NCBI RefSeq assembly: GCF_037975245.1
Contig: NC_092573.1
Coordinates: 11,690,001-11,750,000, forward strand
From: Apostichopus japonicus
Taxonomy: Eukaryota; Echinodermata; Holothuroidea; Aspidochirotida; Stichopodidae
Length of the DNA stretch: 60,000 nucleotides
Reading direction: 5' to 3'
Both the position numbers and the translations under genes were made by a program. The notes below the pieces were generated by a model, which ran no database searches, was not told where the DNA came from, and saw nothing but the letters and a program-made list of their open reading frames with translations. Of the stretch, positions 20,775 through 35,100 are shown piece after piece. How positions within the stretch are numbered: the stretch's first letter is position 1; each line of letters begins with the position of its first letter.

Positions 20775-23182
20775 ATGACCGAGCAACAAAATTCACATCA
20801 GTTGTTGAAAGAAAGTGGGAAAAGTTCTGCCAGTGATCGGGAAATCACTCAAGGAGATTTATCCAAGGATGCAGGTATGAAGAAACTATATACAGTACAA
20901 GGTGTAATGTACCGTCGAATACCGTTGTGTCCATTTATCAAACAAACATTGTTATGCATACAGTAGTATTGGGATGAATGAAAAAGAAAAAATGATTGCA
21001 GGATGTACCTTCACATACAAAATAACTATAGATGACCTCATGGTATATGGTACTGTATTTCATTTTGTAATAAAATAATGAATTTACCAAGCTTAACATG
21101 CTAAGCCCAGGCTTTACTTCAGCTGGGCATAGTGTGTCCAGTAAGAAAGGTTTTCAAAATCCTATAATGTGGCATGTGAGGAAATTTACAGTACAGTACA
21201 TTTTATATGCCGTCATGATACCTTTATGAGATAAAATGGGAAGTGGTAAATTTGAGTAAAGTTACTTTGAAAACTGTATACATTGGGGAGTTGGAATAAA
21301 GGGCAGAGGTTTGAATTTTGGGACTTCTTGTAGTGGGATTTTACAATATAATGGAAAATGTGCATGCAGTTCTGTTTTTTCCAAAACATGTATTATTCCC
21401 ATTCTGGTCACAGGAGTGCACTACTTTAGGTACAGCCTGAAGGGTCACTATTCTGTACATTGGGTGTTTGATTTCACTGTGGCCAACAATATCTATTTCA
21501 TATCCACCAATGCTTGGCTTAAAGTTTCAATAAAAACATACCTAACATGTTATTGCACAGTACTATATCTATTAGAATATTACAGTTTAAGCTTGAACAA
21601 GGGGCATATATTATCAAACATTTGTGCCTGTCAATACTTTCAAGTCAAGTAATACAGAATAAAATAAAATTGTTTAATCCCAGTCCTGTTTTGGGGTGTT
21701 TGAATAGACACAGATTAATCCACCAATGACCATGAAAGGTTCTGTTTCAGTTCAAACATGTCTGGAAATTATATTTTAAATGCCACCTTTTCTTCTTCTT
21801 CAACTGACTTTAGAGTTAGCAAGACTGAGAGCTGAGAAGCAAGTACTTCATGAAGATCTCGTACAATGCAAGGTAATCAGTGCTCAGTAGAAAAGAAGTG
21901 TTGTACTGTAATGTTGCTCTTGGTCAAAGCGTTTGCTACATCCCTCGTCGATTCACAATTGTTTTTCCTTTGGCCGGTCTGGCTAATTCCTCAGTAACAC
22001 TACAGTACATGATAGCATACTGTAGTCTTACCAAACATCATTGGTTCTAAATCATAATAACATATTTAGATCAGTCAATTTTTGTGGTACGGTTGTACTT
22101 TAGTTCATTCAAATTGGTAACCGTTTGACAATTTCTATTGAGCATGTACAATGTGAAACCATAGTTGGGAAGGCTAATGAGAAATTAGTTGCCATTTATA
22201 TACCTTCAGTGTTTTATGAGGCTGACTAAAAATCTCTCATTTATATCCATAAAATATGTTTTTTTTTTAAAAATACTTGAAAATTCATTGATTTCCACCA
22301 CAATATGAAGTCTGGCATCACCCAGTAAAATCATTCTTAGAAAATGGAGAAATGGAATATTAGCAAATCAACACCATCATTTTATCGTGCAGGCATGATA
22401 TTATATTTTCTATAGTGATCGTGGAGCTTGCTTGTGTACTGACTTGTACAGTATTATCTTATGTATGAATGTGCTCTGATCTAATTCCAAAAATGTTCTC
22501 TTGATTTCAGGCAGACAAGGAATTTGTCTGGTCCCTCTGGAAGAGATTGCAGGTAGCGAACCCTGACATCACACAGGCTATCAGCATGGTTCTCCAGAGG
22601 TACTGTATGTGAACATACTATTTACATATTATTAACATATTATCAACATATTACATATTATTAATATATTACATATTATATATTACATATTTTTAACATA
22701 TTATTAACATACTATTCACAGCATATAGTTATGTATTAAGAAATGTACATCATTGTGATTTAATCGCATAAATTAATGAAACGAAACATCCCAGATCTCT
22801 ACCTTAACTTGTACGCATAATAATAATTTTTGGTCTGATTTTAGTGTTTCCACTTCTATGGACGTTTTCCTCATCTGCAGAATGCCATTTTATGCTAATG
22901 TCACAAAAGTCAGGACTAAGTTCTCTGATTTATTTGCCAGTAAAATATGAAGCATATATGGAATGTCTTGATTTCTCTGTCATTACAGGTTTTCATCCTT
23001 TGCAAATCTGTTCATATATTTTTGAGATCTTATGAAATCCTTTACTGTATAGTTCAAAAGCTTTTCATCATTGGCTCCCATTTTTTCATTCCTTCAGGGA
23101 AAAAGAAAAGAATGAGCTGAAGGACAGAAAAGTCTTAGAAATTCTGCATATTAAAGATGACAGGATTGGAGAATTAGATAAG
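20775..23182 (+). other. CNTLN: CNTLN exons 1-4, conserved N-terminal block
   Basis: Exon 1 encodes a polar, non-conserved start (MTEQQNSHQLL). Exon 2 opens the coiled coil (ELARLRAEKQVL). Exons 3 and 4 encode the best conserved part of the family, ADKEFVWSLWKRLQV and KDRKVLEILHIKDD, which made the gene identifiable. The long disordered N-terminus of mammalian centlein is missing from what I can see; an extra 5' exon cannot be excluded. Confidence 0.88.
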
Positions 23183-26100
23183 GTAAAATATCTTTTTGCT
23201 AAAATGTCTTACTTAAGATCAAATGTGTTGTTTTAATGTCATTTTTGTGTAGTGGGTATTGTACAAAGATTTGAATAATGTCCTGTGCAGTGCCCACATC
23301 AAAAACTTGAAATGTTGCCTGTATAATGTGATACATTAAAATCAATTTGCAAGCCCCTGTCTATAAACTCTATGGGTCATTTTTCTATTGCTATATTTTG
23401 AGTTGGATTGTGGTAGTTTTGGATAGTTGGTACTGGATAAAAAATAATCTTTGTATCTCTTATAGAGAATAGCCTCTTGTTTTTTATTCTCACTTTTCAT
23501 AGATTCTGACCCAACAGACAGAGACTAACAAAGCTGCAATGAAAAGGTAAATATTAACTTTATTGTTCAAATTATCTGAAATTGGTCACACTTTTATCTA
23601 AATTTTATATATAGAGGGGCTACTTTTTTTGCTCTTTCAAATTTTTGACCATAATTCCCTGGTACATTTTATTTGTTGGTTTTCTTATAAACCTTAATAT
23701 GACATTAACCAAACAAGGTGAATCTGAGATCATGATGAAATTCATCGTACAGTAGTTTTGTGTATATATTCATGTCACGTCCTTCATGGCTGATAAAATA
23801 CTGTAAGCCTCCTGTCAGAAATGAAATCCTTCCAAAATTGTAAAATATGTTTCATTACTGAAGGAACTGCTCAAGGAAGTATGCTCCATTATGAAGACTT
23901 GCAGGGATGATAGAAAATGAAAGAAACCTAATATTTGAGTATTGGTACCATTATCATACTTAGGATTGGTACAAAAGCAAAAGGCCAAATTGATCCAATA
24001 TCTGATCTCTGTTTATGCGATATCTGTATCTTACGACATCAACGGAAACGAGGATAATCACCTATGTTAGACCACAGTTTGATAAAGAGTCTTGGGTGGT
24101 TGGATCTATCAAAAACCTTTATCTTAAAGCTATCTGACAAAGCCATGTTTCAAGGTTAGAATGTTTTTACTGAAAGGCAAAGTTATTGCAGTCTGTTTAT
24201 TTGGATGACCGTGTAGCGAACAAGAAAGACAAAAACTTCAGCGATAAGCAATTATGTTTTGTAAATCTCTAACTCACTGGTATTGACATTAACATTCTGC
24301 CAGGCAGCTTTAACATTGCCTGGGTGAGACTTTCCATGGGCTATGCAACGTAGAATTTCTGCTAAATCTGAAAGGTCATATATATATATTTTATTATTGA
24401 TATGAACAGAATTGAAGAGATTGAGAAAGCCAAAACTCAGCTGGAAAAAGAACTAGAGCAGAAAGTGACAGACATTGAAGCAGTTGCAGAAGAGGTAGGT
24501 TTGGGGATGAAACCTCCAGGACTCAGACTTTGGGCTATTTACTGGCTAAAATGCCAGTCGATGTTTGCCATTTGCCAGTAGAGTGAAAAGGCACTAGCGT
24601 TTATCTGCTAGTATACATTTAAGAACTTAAAACAACTGGTGTTAAACGTTGATTATGAATCGTCAGTGAAAGAATCTGCATGATTCCTTAACCTAACATG
24701 AGCCCTGTATGACTACAATAATAATAACAATTTTAAAAATAATAGTAATAGTAATAATAGTGATAATAGTAATAAAAGTAATAATAGTAGTAATAATAAC
24801 AATAATAATAACATTTATAATAACAGCAACATGTAATTATAGGCCTGACCTCAAAGGTATACAATCTGTCTTCATACTTGTAAATCTTGTACCTGTGTCA
24901 TCAAATTTGTGAGTAAAGAGTACCTCTATTCTGCAATATTCAATATTGACATTTTCAAATATATTCTCTAATTGTCTTCCAAATAGAGTTGAAAGACTCA
25001 TTAAATACAATTACATAGTGCCAAAGACTTGTTGAATACAAATACCTAGTGCCAAAGACTCATTCAATATCATTGTGTAACACCAAAGACTCATTAAATA
25101 CAATTACATAACACCAAAGACTTGTTAAATACAAATATGTAACACCAAACACTTGTTAAATACAATTACATAACACCAAAGTCTCATTAAATAGAATTCT
25201 GTCACACCAAAGACTGATTAAATACAATGAAGTAACACCAAAGACTCGTTAAATACAATGACGTAACACCAAAGACTCATTAAATACAATTACGTAACAC
25301 CAAGACTCGTTAAATACAATTATGTAACAGGAATATTGCCATGGTGTCAATACACATCTTTGTTTCCCTGAGTCTCTTTGAATTTTCCATGATCAGTGTG
25401 TTGGTGTTTATTTCTTTCTCCCGTTCTTTGTCATTCCGTTCGCAGAAGGAAGAACTAAAATCAGAAACCGGTAGAGAAGTTGCAATGCGAGATGATAAAA
25501 TTCTACGTCTAACAGAGGAAAACAAAAGTGAGTTTATGCGGGTATTTTACTGTGTACAGTAATTGTTTTGTTTATGGTATGTCTGTACAAGAAGCAGTGT
25601 GAAGTTATTGCCATCTGGCAGATGTAACCCATAAGCCTTTTCCTAATATCAGCCGTGCTTCCATGCGCTATATTTTAATGTCATACTGAGTGATGAAGGA
25701 AGAGGTATGTGTCACATTGCAGATACTGGACTCAAGGATGAAAAGGTTTTGAGGACCAGAGGCCCCTGTCGGTGAAAGTGGGCCTCGGTTCAAAGGCCTT
25801 GTGTGAAACCAGGGACCACTTTATTGTAACCAGGGGCCAGTTGGCATTTCGTCATCTATCATGTATAATCCGACATTCTCATGTGTCAGGTGGTTCTGAA
25901 GGAAATAGGCAACTTGTCATAACAACCCTGTTAGTTCCTCCATTAATTGATTACTAATATCTTGTTTTTAAGAGAAGGACAACCAGTAGTTCATCAAATG
26001 TTATCAAAGATGTATGATTTGTTTGAATGTTAGATTTAAAAAATCATAACGCCATTGGTTACATAGAAAACTTCTGATGAAGAAGTTGTTGCTACTCATT

Positions 26101-29100
26101 GGAAATCTGTTCCTTTTGTTTGCTTTTCACTTACGTACATCCTTCTTTTGGCAGGACTCTCTCACGAGAATAAACGATTGACAGCTGTTCTTGATCAACA
26201 CAGAGAGGAGTTGACTGGCATTGAAGAAAAGAACTCCATGCTAATGGATAAAATTAAAGTAAATACCGCCAATATTTGTTTCAGTATTGCTATACACATA
26301 AGTGACTATTAATTTAGGGAAAAACTGCTATTCAAGTAAATAACAACCTAGCTGGCATGATTCACACTCTGTCCTACCTCTCCCCTCAATGAGAAAAACA
26401 GCAAAAAGCAAAAGAAAAAAAAAAAAAAAAAAGCCAAATTAAAATTGTGCACAATTTTTTGCAAGGAAAGGAGAAATTGTGCAAGGGTTTTATAAATGCT
26501 TGGATTGACCTAACCAATCAATTACTTGGTTGGCTCTATATGAAATATATTTTTTTTTGGGGGGGTGGGGTCGGGTTGGATGGGGGCGGGTGTTCTTAAT
26601 TATAAAATATTGAAATCACTAGGGTTTGGATACAAAAGTTGCAATACACTTTTCTCATCAATTCGATCATACTTGCATAGCAATATGCGATGCAATATAG
26701 GATAAATCATTCCCTTGAAATCTGAAATGAAAACAAGTTGTCAACATTTCTGACAAGACTGTAGCTGAGAGAGAGAGTGTTTGGTTATATCAGTCATTCT
26801 TGAATCTTATGGCTATTTCTTTCCACTTCTTCCACTAGGAGATGGAGAAGGACATTCATGGTATTGGTATATCAGCAGAAGTAGCAGCTAAGGAGGTTGG
26901 TCACTAAGTCTTACACTTACAATAAATATCCTGTTTCAAATATTTCTCTTTTTTTTCATTTTTGGAACATTGTGCAACAATTGTGCAATTGTCTGCACAG
27001 GATACTTTGGTAATAATCAATGGTATCAAACTTAAGACTTCTTGTAGGTTTTGAGAATTAATGTAACTTTTGATTGCTCAATGTTAGGTTGCTCCATTAG
27101 CCGAGATAGAATAAAGATAGTAAATAGAATACCTCAACAGTGGGGCTTGGCATTGTTTGATTTTGTCCGTTTGCCAAGATAGATGGAAAGTAGTATTTAG
27201 AATACCTCAACAGCAAGGTTTGGGGATATTTGATTTTTCCATTAGCCGAGATAGAAGTAAGATAGTTAATAGAATACCTCAACAGCTCATGGTGATATTT
27301 GACTTTGCAGTGCCCTGTTGTACTGAAGTCTGTTTGCTGGAACCCTTTATTATATTAATCTGCAATTAACCAATAACATTCAGTGTACTACTAGCAAGTT
27401 GCTGTAAGTCCGTACATTAGTTTCTATACGTAAGAGAGCCTTGGGCTTCTATTTACTCCACGCTTGTGTTTCATTTTACATAGCATTCAATGGCTGCAGT
27501 TCACCTAGGGCAAGCAGAGCAGGATGCCGTTCAGTGGATGACAAGAGCAAAAATCGCTGAAGGAGAACTGGAGAAGCTCAGGTATGTAAACGTCGATGAT
27601 ATCATAACGATCTCAAGAATACTTTAGTAGCGGAAAGACTTATATTTAGATTTCCAAGTTAGAAGGGTGAAGGCGATACTAGAGCGAGGCAGTTTTAAGC
27701 TTGAATGAAAGTCAAAACACTATAAAGTCAGTTACCTCTGTCAGGTATACAAGACAAATCTATACTTTTCCTTCACTCACATATCTGAACAATTTGTGTT
27801 AGTTAGCCAATTACCAATTCTTTGAAAAGGTGATACTATTCAAAGAAGGACATTTAGTGGATGTAGATCAAATTGTTTTGTGAACTTTGCCAGCACTGAT
27901 CATTAGTAGGTAGATTTTGTTAACTTTTGAATCCCTGGGCTATGAGCTTTGAAGCAAAATTTCCCACCCTTGATCATTTCATAACAGATGAGTTGAATCA
28001 AATTGTCTTGTCTGTATATGTTTGTGGGGGGGGGGGTTTAGAAAAATTTCTCTGTAGGTAAATTCAGAAGCAAGTAGCATGTAATAGTTTTTGTGTTTTA
28101 CTTTTATCCTTCCCTTCTTTGTAATATTTCTTCCTTTTATTGATAATCTTGCAGTAATGTGTTTGTCAGCAAATGAATTCTTTGTTTGTTATTTTTCAGG
28201 AATAAGCATTCCCAACTGAAGAAGAGTTACCAGGAAACGCTTGATCACACAGCACAGCAACTAAATGTCATTACTCAGTTACAGACACTCCAAGCTGAAA
28301 CACAAACAAGTACTAAGTTAACTTTGAATTGAAATATTCTTGGAGTACATTCTTGGTAAATTATAGAACTGTAAGAAGGCAGTTTGTTTACGACTGGTTA
28401 GGTCTGAGGAAGTCACTTGAGAATGTAGGAATGCTCACAATTATGACCAAGCTGCAATCATATTTAGGAAAACAAAGACACAAAGAGATATGTATTTCAT
28501 TATGGGTCAACAGATATATTATCTTGGGATCCACTCTTTAAAAAAAAAGAAAGAAGCATAAACTTTTATAGTTTTGAGGTTTTCAAGATTTTCATATTTG
28601 AAGAATATTCTTATCAAAATATAAAGTCAAATACTTACAAGTTGTTTAACCCTCCAGTGCTTGAAAAAGAAACTGAATCCAGCATTTATTCACAATTGCC
28701 ACAATGCCATCTTTAAACATATTACAGGGAGCACTATACTGTGTTTTTCCCCCATCACAACAACATTCTCAACAGCAATTTCTTCTCCTTTTCAGTGTTG
28801 AAAACCCAAGAAAATGCTCATCTGATTGAAGCTTCAAATTATCAAGCTGTAAGTTCTCTCTTTTGTCAATAGCAGAATTTCTGATGGTATATATTATAGA
28901 TTGAGATTTTGAGTTTGAAAAGGCAACCACGAAAAATGAGTGTCGATAACTTGAAAGTGGCCAGTCACTCAGGTTGGATTCAAAGGGTCCTTTATCGTTG
29001 TATTTGATATTTTTTGTCACATAGGAGCAGATAGGACAGTGTAAGTGGTTTCAACTTTGTGTAGTATCTCAACTTCATGCTTGTAGCAGGGGTATATTAG

Positions 29101-32100
29101 AATCCAAGGTGTTAATGACTTAGAATTATACTCATTTATTTATTGAAGAAAGAATAAACTTTGATGAATTAAAATTATATTATTTAGTGTTACTTGAATG
29201 TCTTGGTGAATTTCTTGTACTGTATCTTTCTATTGGTGGATAAGTCTCTTTTCGAATGTGCTAAATTGTACCCTTCTCTTGTAGGTGACAATTTCAGAAA
29301 TTTCTAGATTCTCTGCATTTGTGTTTCTTTCCATCGACAGGTAAACAAGGAACTCCAGCGGAGGTACGAGGCAGTGAAGAAATCAGAAGACGCTTTACAG
29401 AAACTGATCACAGAGAAGAACGAGGCTGAAGAAGAAGTCAAGGTATCTACTAGTGAAGTTGGTTCACAAGTGGCAGCTGAGAAGGAGGAGGTCAGAGGTC
29501 AAATGGAAAATGACAATGAGCAACCTTGGGTCGAAAGGTAAATGGTGGTTTTATAAGAAAAGATATTTGTACAAGATCAAGATATCAAGATGGTTTACTT
29601 ACAGGAGGGAAAGAGTTTTGATCGTAACACATTTTTTTCTTTGATTGATTTTGTCAGTTTATGTGCATCATTTCAGCTTATTCTCAGTACTGAGATGCAG
29701 ATGTAATATTAACTTAGCCTTTAACAATTACTACAATAATTACTATAAGTGTTCAGTTTGTTAAGTATCCCCAAAATTTACTGTGGCCGAGTGGATAAAG
29801 GCGGTGGCATTTGAAGCAATGAGGCTTAGCAATCGGATTTTTAGGGTTCAATTCCTGACCAGGTCATAGTAAGGTGGGTTTTTCATCCAAGGGCAATCTA
29901 AGGGCAATCCCCATCTGAAATGACTTTCTAAATTGAAAAGATTCCAATTTGAGTTAAAATGTTCAATTGAAAGCCACCTGACGTGTAAGTTGTAATCCAT
30001 AAGTCCTTGCGGGCTTCTCCCACATTTGTGGTCGCTTATGACATGTGAACATTACTTACTAGGAGGTAAATGTTGATGTGTGGCTAACAGACAGTGCCTG
30101 AAGGCTGATTTAAGGCAATGGTGGCCCTACCTCTGGGTTTAATCATTTGTGTCACTGTATGGTGTGAGTTTTTATGAATATTCAGTTTCAGAATAGGAAC
30201 CCTGTGGAACAATAGTGCAATATATTTGTTTATACCAGTTTACAAGTACCTGTGGTTGTATAGAATGTACATAACAACAAACATTATGGACCATAATATG
30301 ATATTTTTATTTGATAACTGAACACTGCTCTCTCTACAGGCTTTCCTCACCCAATGTAAAAATATTGTCTATTCCTTGTTAGCTGTACTGTGGACAATTT
30401 GTAGACACTACTTGCAGTGTCTGTGAGTCTTGTTTCAACATCCATATATGATCCTTTACTACACCTGTAATTCTTATGTCACATGGTTTATCTCATTCAA
30501 ACAGATCTTCATGGCTTAAACAAGTTACTTCTACTAAGGTGAGATATATAACATTAGCTTCAAGTAAATGTCCTAAGGTCTTGCAGTAAAGATTTAGAAG
30601 GATAAGTTTATATCTACTTCATTAAAAACCTGCTCATGTTGTGTCTGGATAATCTCATGTTAGGGGATAGGACTTAAGATAGGTGCCTTGGGCGTGCATT
30701 ACAAGTTAGGTTACAAAGCCTACAGATTACCCCTCAGTCAATCCAACGAAACTAGTAAACATAATGTCAAGTTAATTTTCTGTCGATTTTATTCTCCAGT
30801 TCAGCTTTCAATTTTTTATAAAAAGTTGTTACATTGAAAATGGTATAGTTGAATCAAGCGTTAAGTTTTACAAGGCTGCTGCATTGTCAGAAGTCATCTG
30901 ATAAGAGTGAAAATCATGATCTTACCGGTCTGGGCTTTGAAGTCAGCCTAAAATTTGCGAGACTCACTGTTATAGGATGTTGAATGAAAACTGGTGATTG
31001 GTAGAATTAAACACACCCATCAAAATACAAATAGCAGATTGCCTTAAAGAGTCAATCACAAGGGAACATGAATAATTTGCCAGTAAGCTCTGGTAACATG
31101 AATACCAAATACCTGGCACTAAAATCTCATTGCTCTGGAAGCCTCCTGTTAAATTTAGATCATGTAAAATACAATTTCTCAAGTTTTTCTTTATAATCAT
31201 GTATTTGCAAATGGAGTGAAACATGTTCGAAGGCCCCTTTAAAACTCTGGGTGCTATCTCCAGGGTAACTATAACATATGTAGAACTTAAAACATAAGTA
31301 AGATAATATATTTCTTACTATGACATGACAATAACATGATAGGTGAAGAAGCTACAAACTTTCTCTTCCCCTTTATGTTCATCTGACATTGACAAATCAA
31401 GAATATTTGGTAATATTACTGGAATAAATGAATTTCAATCTGTGTTTATTATCATTCCTGTGATATTCTCAATTCCATATACAGTCATCACTAACCCAGA
31501 CAGATGTAGGGCAGCATTGGAGGTCACATGACCCTAAATTAACTACCGATCACTTAATATCTGAGGAAGCCCTCCTCAGAAAGTACGACCAGTCGTTGTC
31601 GACGACGAAACAACAGGAAGATAAATCTCACCTTGAAAGAAAGGTGGAAGACCTACAGAAATTACTCCTTCTCAAGGTCAGTGTCTAGCTGTTTATTTTG
31701 ACCCCTCTATGAAGCAATTTGGTTGAATCTGTAATGTAACTTCTCCCCATTATTCAAGTATGCATATGGTTTTCATAAGATAAAGGTTTCAATTTACATC
31801 TATATTACAACATAAATTTGAACCCTGCAAGACAGCATCCTATCTTTCACAGTAAATAATAGTATAATCCTAGTGTTTTTACCTTGCCCTACTGTACTTT
31901 CATCCCAGGTAGATGTCAGGCCAAGGGTTTTCATAATGTTAGCTAGAGAAATGCAAATTGCTTAAGAAATCTATTTGCTTAAATTAAGTTCGCACTTTCA
32001 CAAATCACCTGCTGAATTGATTTTGCAGGTTATTTTCTTCATGTCTGCTGGAAGAAAACATGCAAGTGTCTTGTAGTTCCTACTGGGAAATGGCAAAATT

Positions 32101-35100
32101 CACTTGCATTTAGCCAATAGGTAGCCTGAATTTTTAGTCCTGGATGTATTTATCCACCATGCTGTACTTTTCATAAAGAATTGTGTCAGAGTTTGCCTGT
32201 CTGTTGCTGTAATATGTCTCATACATTTGTTACCGGATAAGTTGCCCCAGTTTTGTCAAGAAGGAATAATTGCATTCTTAAAGAATGTCCAAAGCTAAAG
32301 ATTGCATGAATCTTTATCATAGTGTAGAAAATTCATGTTTGGTGTCACAAACTGTTGTATGTAATATTTCACTGTTTGAAAACTTTTAGGACGAAGAAGT
32401 GAACCAGATGAAGCTAGCGCATCAAGGTCGTCTGAGTCGTCTCCAGTCACTGCAGTCTGCTAACAATATCCTGAAAGAACAAATTGAGACTTATGAAGAA
32501 AATGAAAAGTCAGTTTTGAATATTCCTTTCAGTTTTTCTATTATTTTGAAATACTGATGATAGGCTACTTTACTATGGCCAAAGTTAACTGCTTTATTAA
32601 TATATAGTAAATGTTAAATGGAAAACTGGCCAGGAAATCATAAACAAAGTTGAAAAGAGTAAAGAAATGTTTGGATAGAGCTGGATTTTTAACCAGTTTC
32701 GTCAGGGTTATCTCAGATCACCACCAACAAAGGGCTGGATTACTCAGTTGGTACAACAAAGAGATTGTGACCCTGAGGTTACTGGTTCAAGTCCTGTTGT
32801 ATAGCCTAACATTGCTTTGTTCTGTTCAAGAAAAGGTAAACTGTTTTGAAGTGAATGAATAATGTTATCTTTTTAGTTGGACTTTTTAGTTGGATTAATT
32901 GTACAGGAGATGTGATAATATGTGAACTAAATATTTGATACTTAGTAACTTTTATAGGAGATGTGATAATATTTCAACTAAATATCTACTACTTTGTTAC
33001 TTTTCAAAACAAAGAGCAGGATTTAGATTAGACCATTAATACCATAAAGGATGATGTGGCTACACCTGGCCTATTAAATCTCAACAATGATCTTCAGTTG
33101 TATATTAATGTTTGTAATGAAAGTTGAATATGTAAACAGTGATCTTCAGTTGTATATTCATGTTTATATATGAAGTTGAATATATAAACAGTGATATTCA
33201 GTTGTGTATTAATGTTTGTAATGAAAGTTGAATATGTAAACAGTGATCTTCAGTTGTATATTAATGTTTAAAATGAAAATTGAATATATAGACAGTGATC
33301 GTCAGTTGTATATTAAGATTTATAATGAAAGTTAACTGGCATTTAAATGAAAGCTGATACAGAAAAGTTATCTTCAATGACATATTATTTATGTACATTT
33401 AATCAAGAAATGTCAGAGACAATTGATGTTACTGTTGTTCTTATTTAATTCTATGAAAACAAGAAAACCACCAAAATCTAAGAAGCCACAGCAAAGGGCT
33501 GCTCCGAAGTCATTACAGAGAGAGAACTCTGATGCTGTGTGGAATGAGTTGACTTACTACAAGCAGAGGACAGCAGACTTGATACAAGAAAAGTGAGCTT
33601 CGTATTTGATAGAATGCAGGAAAAATGAGGAGGGGGGGGGGGTCGGGAGGGGACACTGGTGGGATGACATTCTATCGAGGTTCTGACATGATACAAAAAC
33701 AGAATGAGTACAAAAATATACCAACTGTGTTTGCTCTGCTGTGGTGTAGGATTCTGGATATTTAGTGGTGTTTTCAACATGAAGGATTGGTCATAGACAA
33801 CCAGTATCATAGATATCGCTAGTACGTGTGTTTCTGATCAATGCATTGCTGCTCAGTGTGTTGAAATTTGTCCTTATTAATATAATCGTTTGGGGTAAAT
33901 TTACAAAAGCCAGGCTAGTAGTGTCCTTTCAGCTTATTATGTCACTACCGATTTGATGTTGGGTGTCTTTTATAATTCACAGTGATCTCAAGTCAACTTT
34001 ATATTAAGCAAAGATTGAGTTTAAATAAATATAAGTGTTTCTTATAAAAATAAATATGTCATATAACTAAAAATCAACAGTGCAGTCTGTGGATTCTTAA
34101 TGGTTTTTACCATAGACACTTCTTCACTCCTTCCAAGATTTTCAATTGTCAGTAAAATAATTTGGCTACTTTTGGTATTATGAACCAAATCCAAAATCCT
34201 TTGCCTACTGATATATCAAAGCCAAGCCATTATTCAGATCATATCATAAAAGAGAAAAAATGAAGGAGAAAAAAAAACATAATATTTTTGGTAAAAATAA
34301 TTGGTGGAGGGAAGAAAGTTTATTTTCATTGCAACATGATTAATATCACGTCAAGAGGAGAATGATGGAATTACTTTGTAGAAAAAAGAGAAATCCCAAT
34401 TATAAATTTCATATTTTTGTTATCCTTTAGGATGAGACTTCAAGAGAAGTTTGATCAGCTGCAGGTTCAGACAGCTGCCGATGCTAGTACTCTAGAAGAA
34501 CTCACTCAGTGTCTACAAGAAGACAAAAGAGGTTTGGTTTTATTTGTCTTTTCCTGATAATTTTTGTATTAATAAGGCATTTCAGATGTTTCTGGTAATC
34601 GTGTCACCGATCTGTCCAAAAGTTCACATTTAATAACATTTTGTTAGTATTAAATCATTACAGAAGGTTACAATTAGTTGTATTGACTATGTCAAAATGC
34701 AGCATTATGTGTTGGGGGAGGTGAAGGTGGGGAGGTGGGGGGGGGGAGGATGTGAGTGTTGGGTTAAGGCAATGCTCTGTCATTGTAATTTACTTATTGT
34801 TTATCTGAGTTTATGATTTCTTTCTATCTTGCTGTAATATCGAAAATTATATCTAGGAGAATACAATTTTTCACATTTTTAGTATAAATGATCCTTCTTT
34901 GAGAGTTTTTGAAAAGTATAAGAAAAATCTGAGTTCAAATTGAAGTTTGAGATATGCTGATTTCAGCCTGCTCTAAGATAGATGGCAATATAATGAACAA
35001 TATATCGAACAATATTGAGCAAAATAATTGAGCAATATATCAAACTATAAGAGAGTCTATTATTTTAATGCTAATTATTAATTACAATTATTAATTAAAA

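Noticed and set aside
24709-24912. Ile/Val-rich small protein
   Set aside because: Translation of a trinucleotide microsatellite inside an intron.
29782-29856. A functional tRNA-Leu/Ser gene
   Set aside because: Promoter boxes are present but a paired acceptor stem is not evident and the repeat body continues. It is better explained as a SINE head, as are 39920-39991, 58880-58949, 32733-32805 and 35460-35545.
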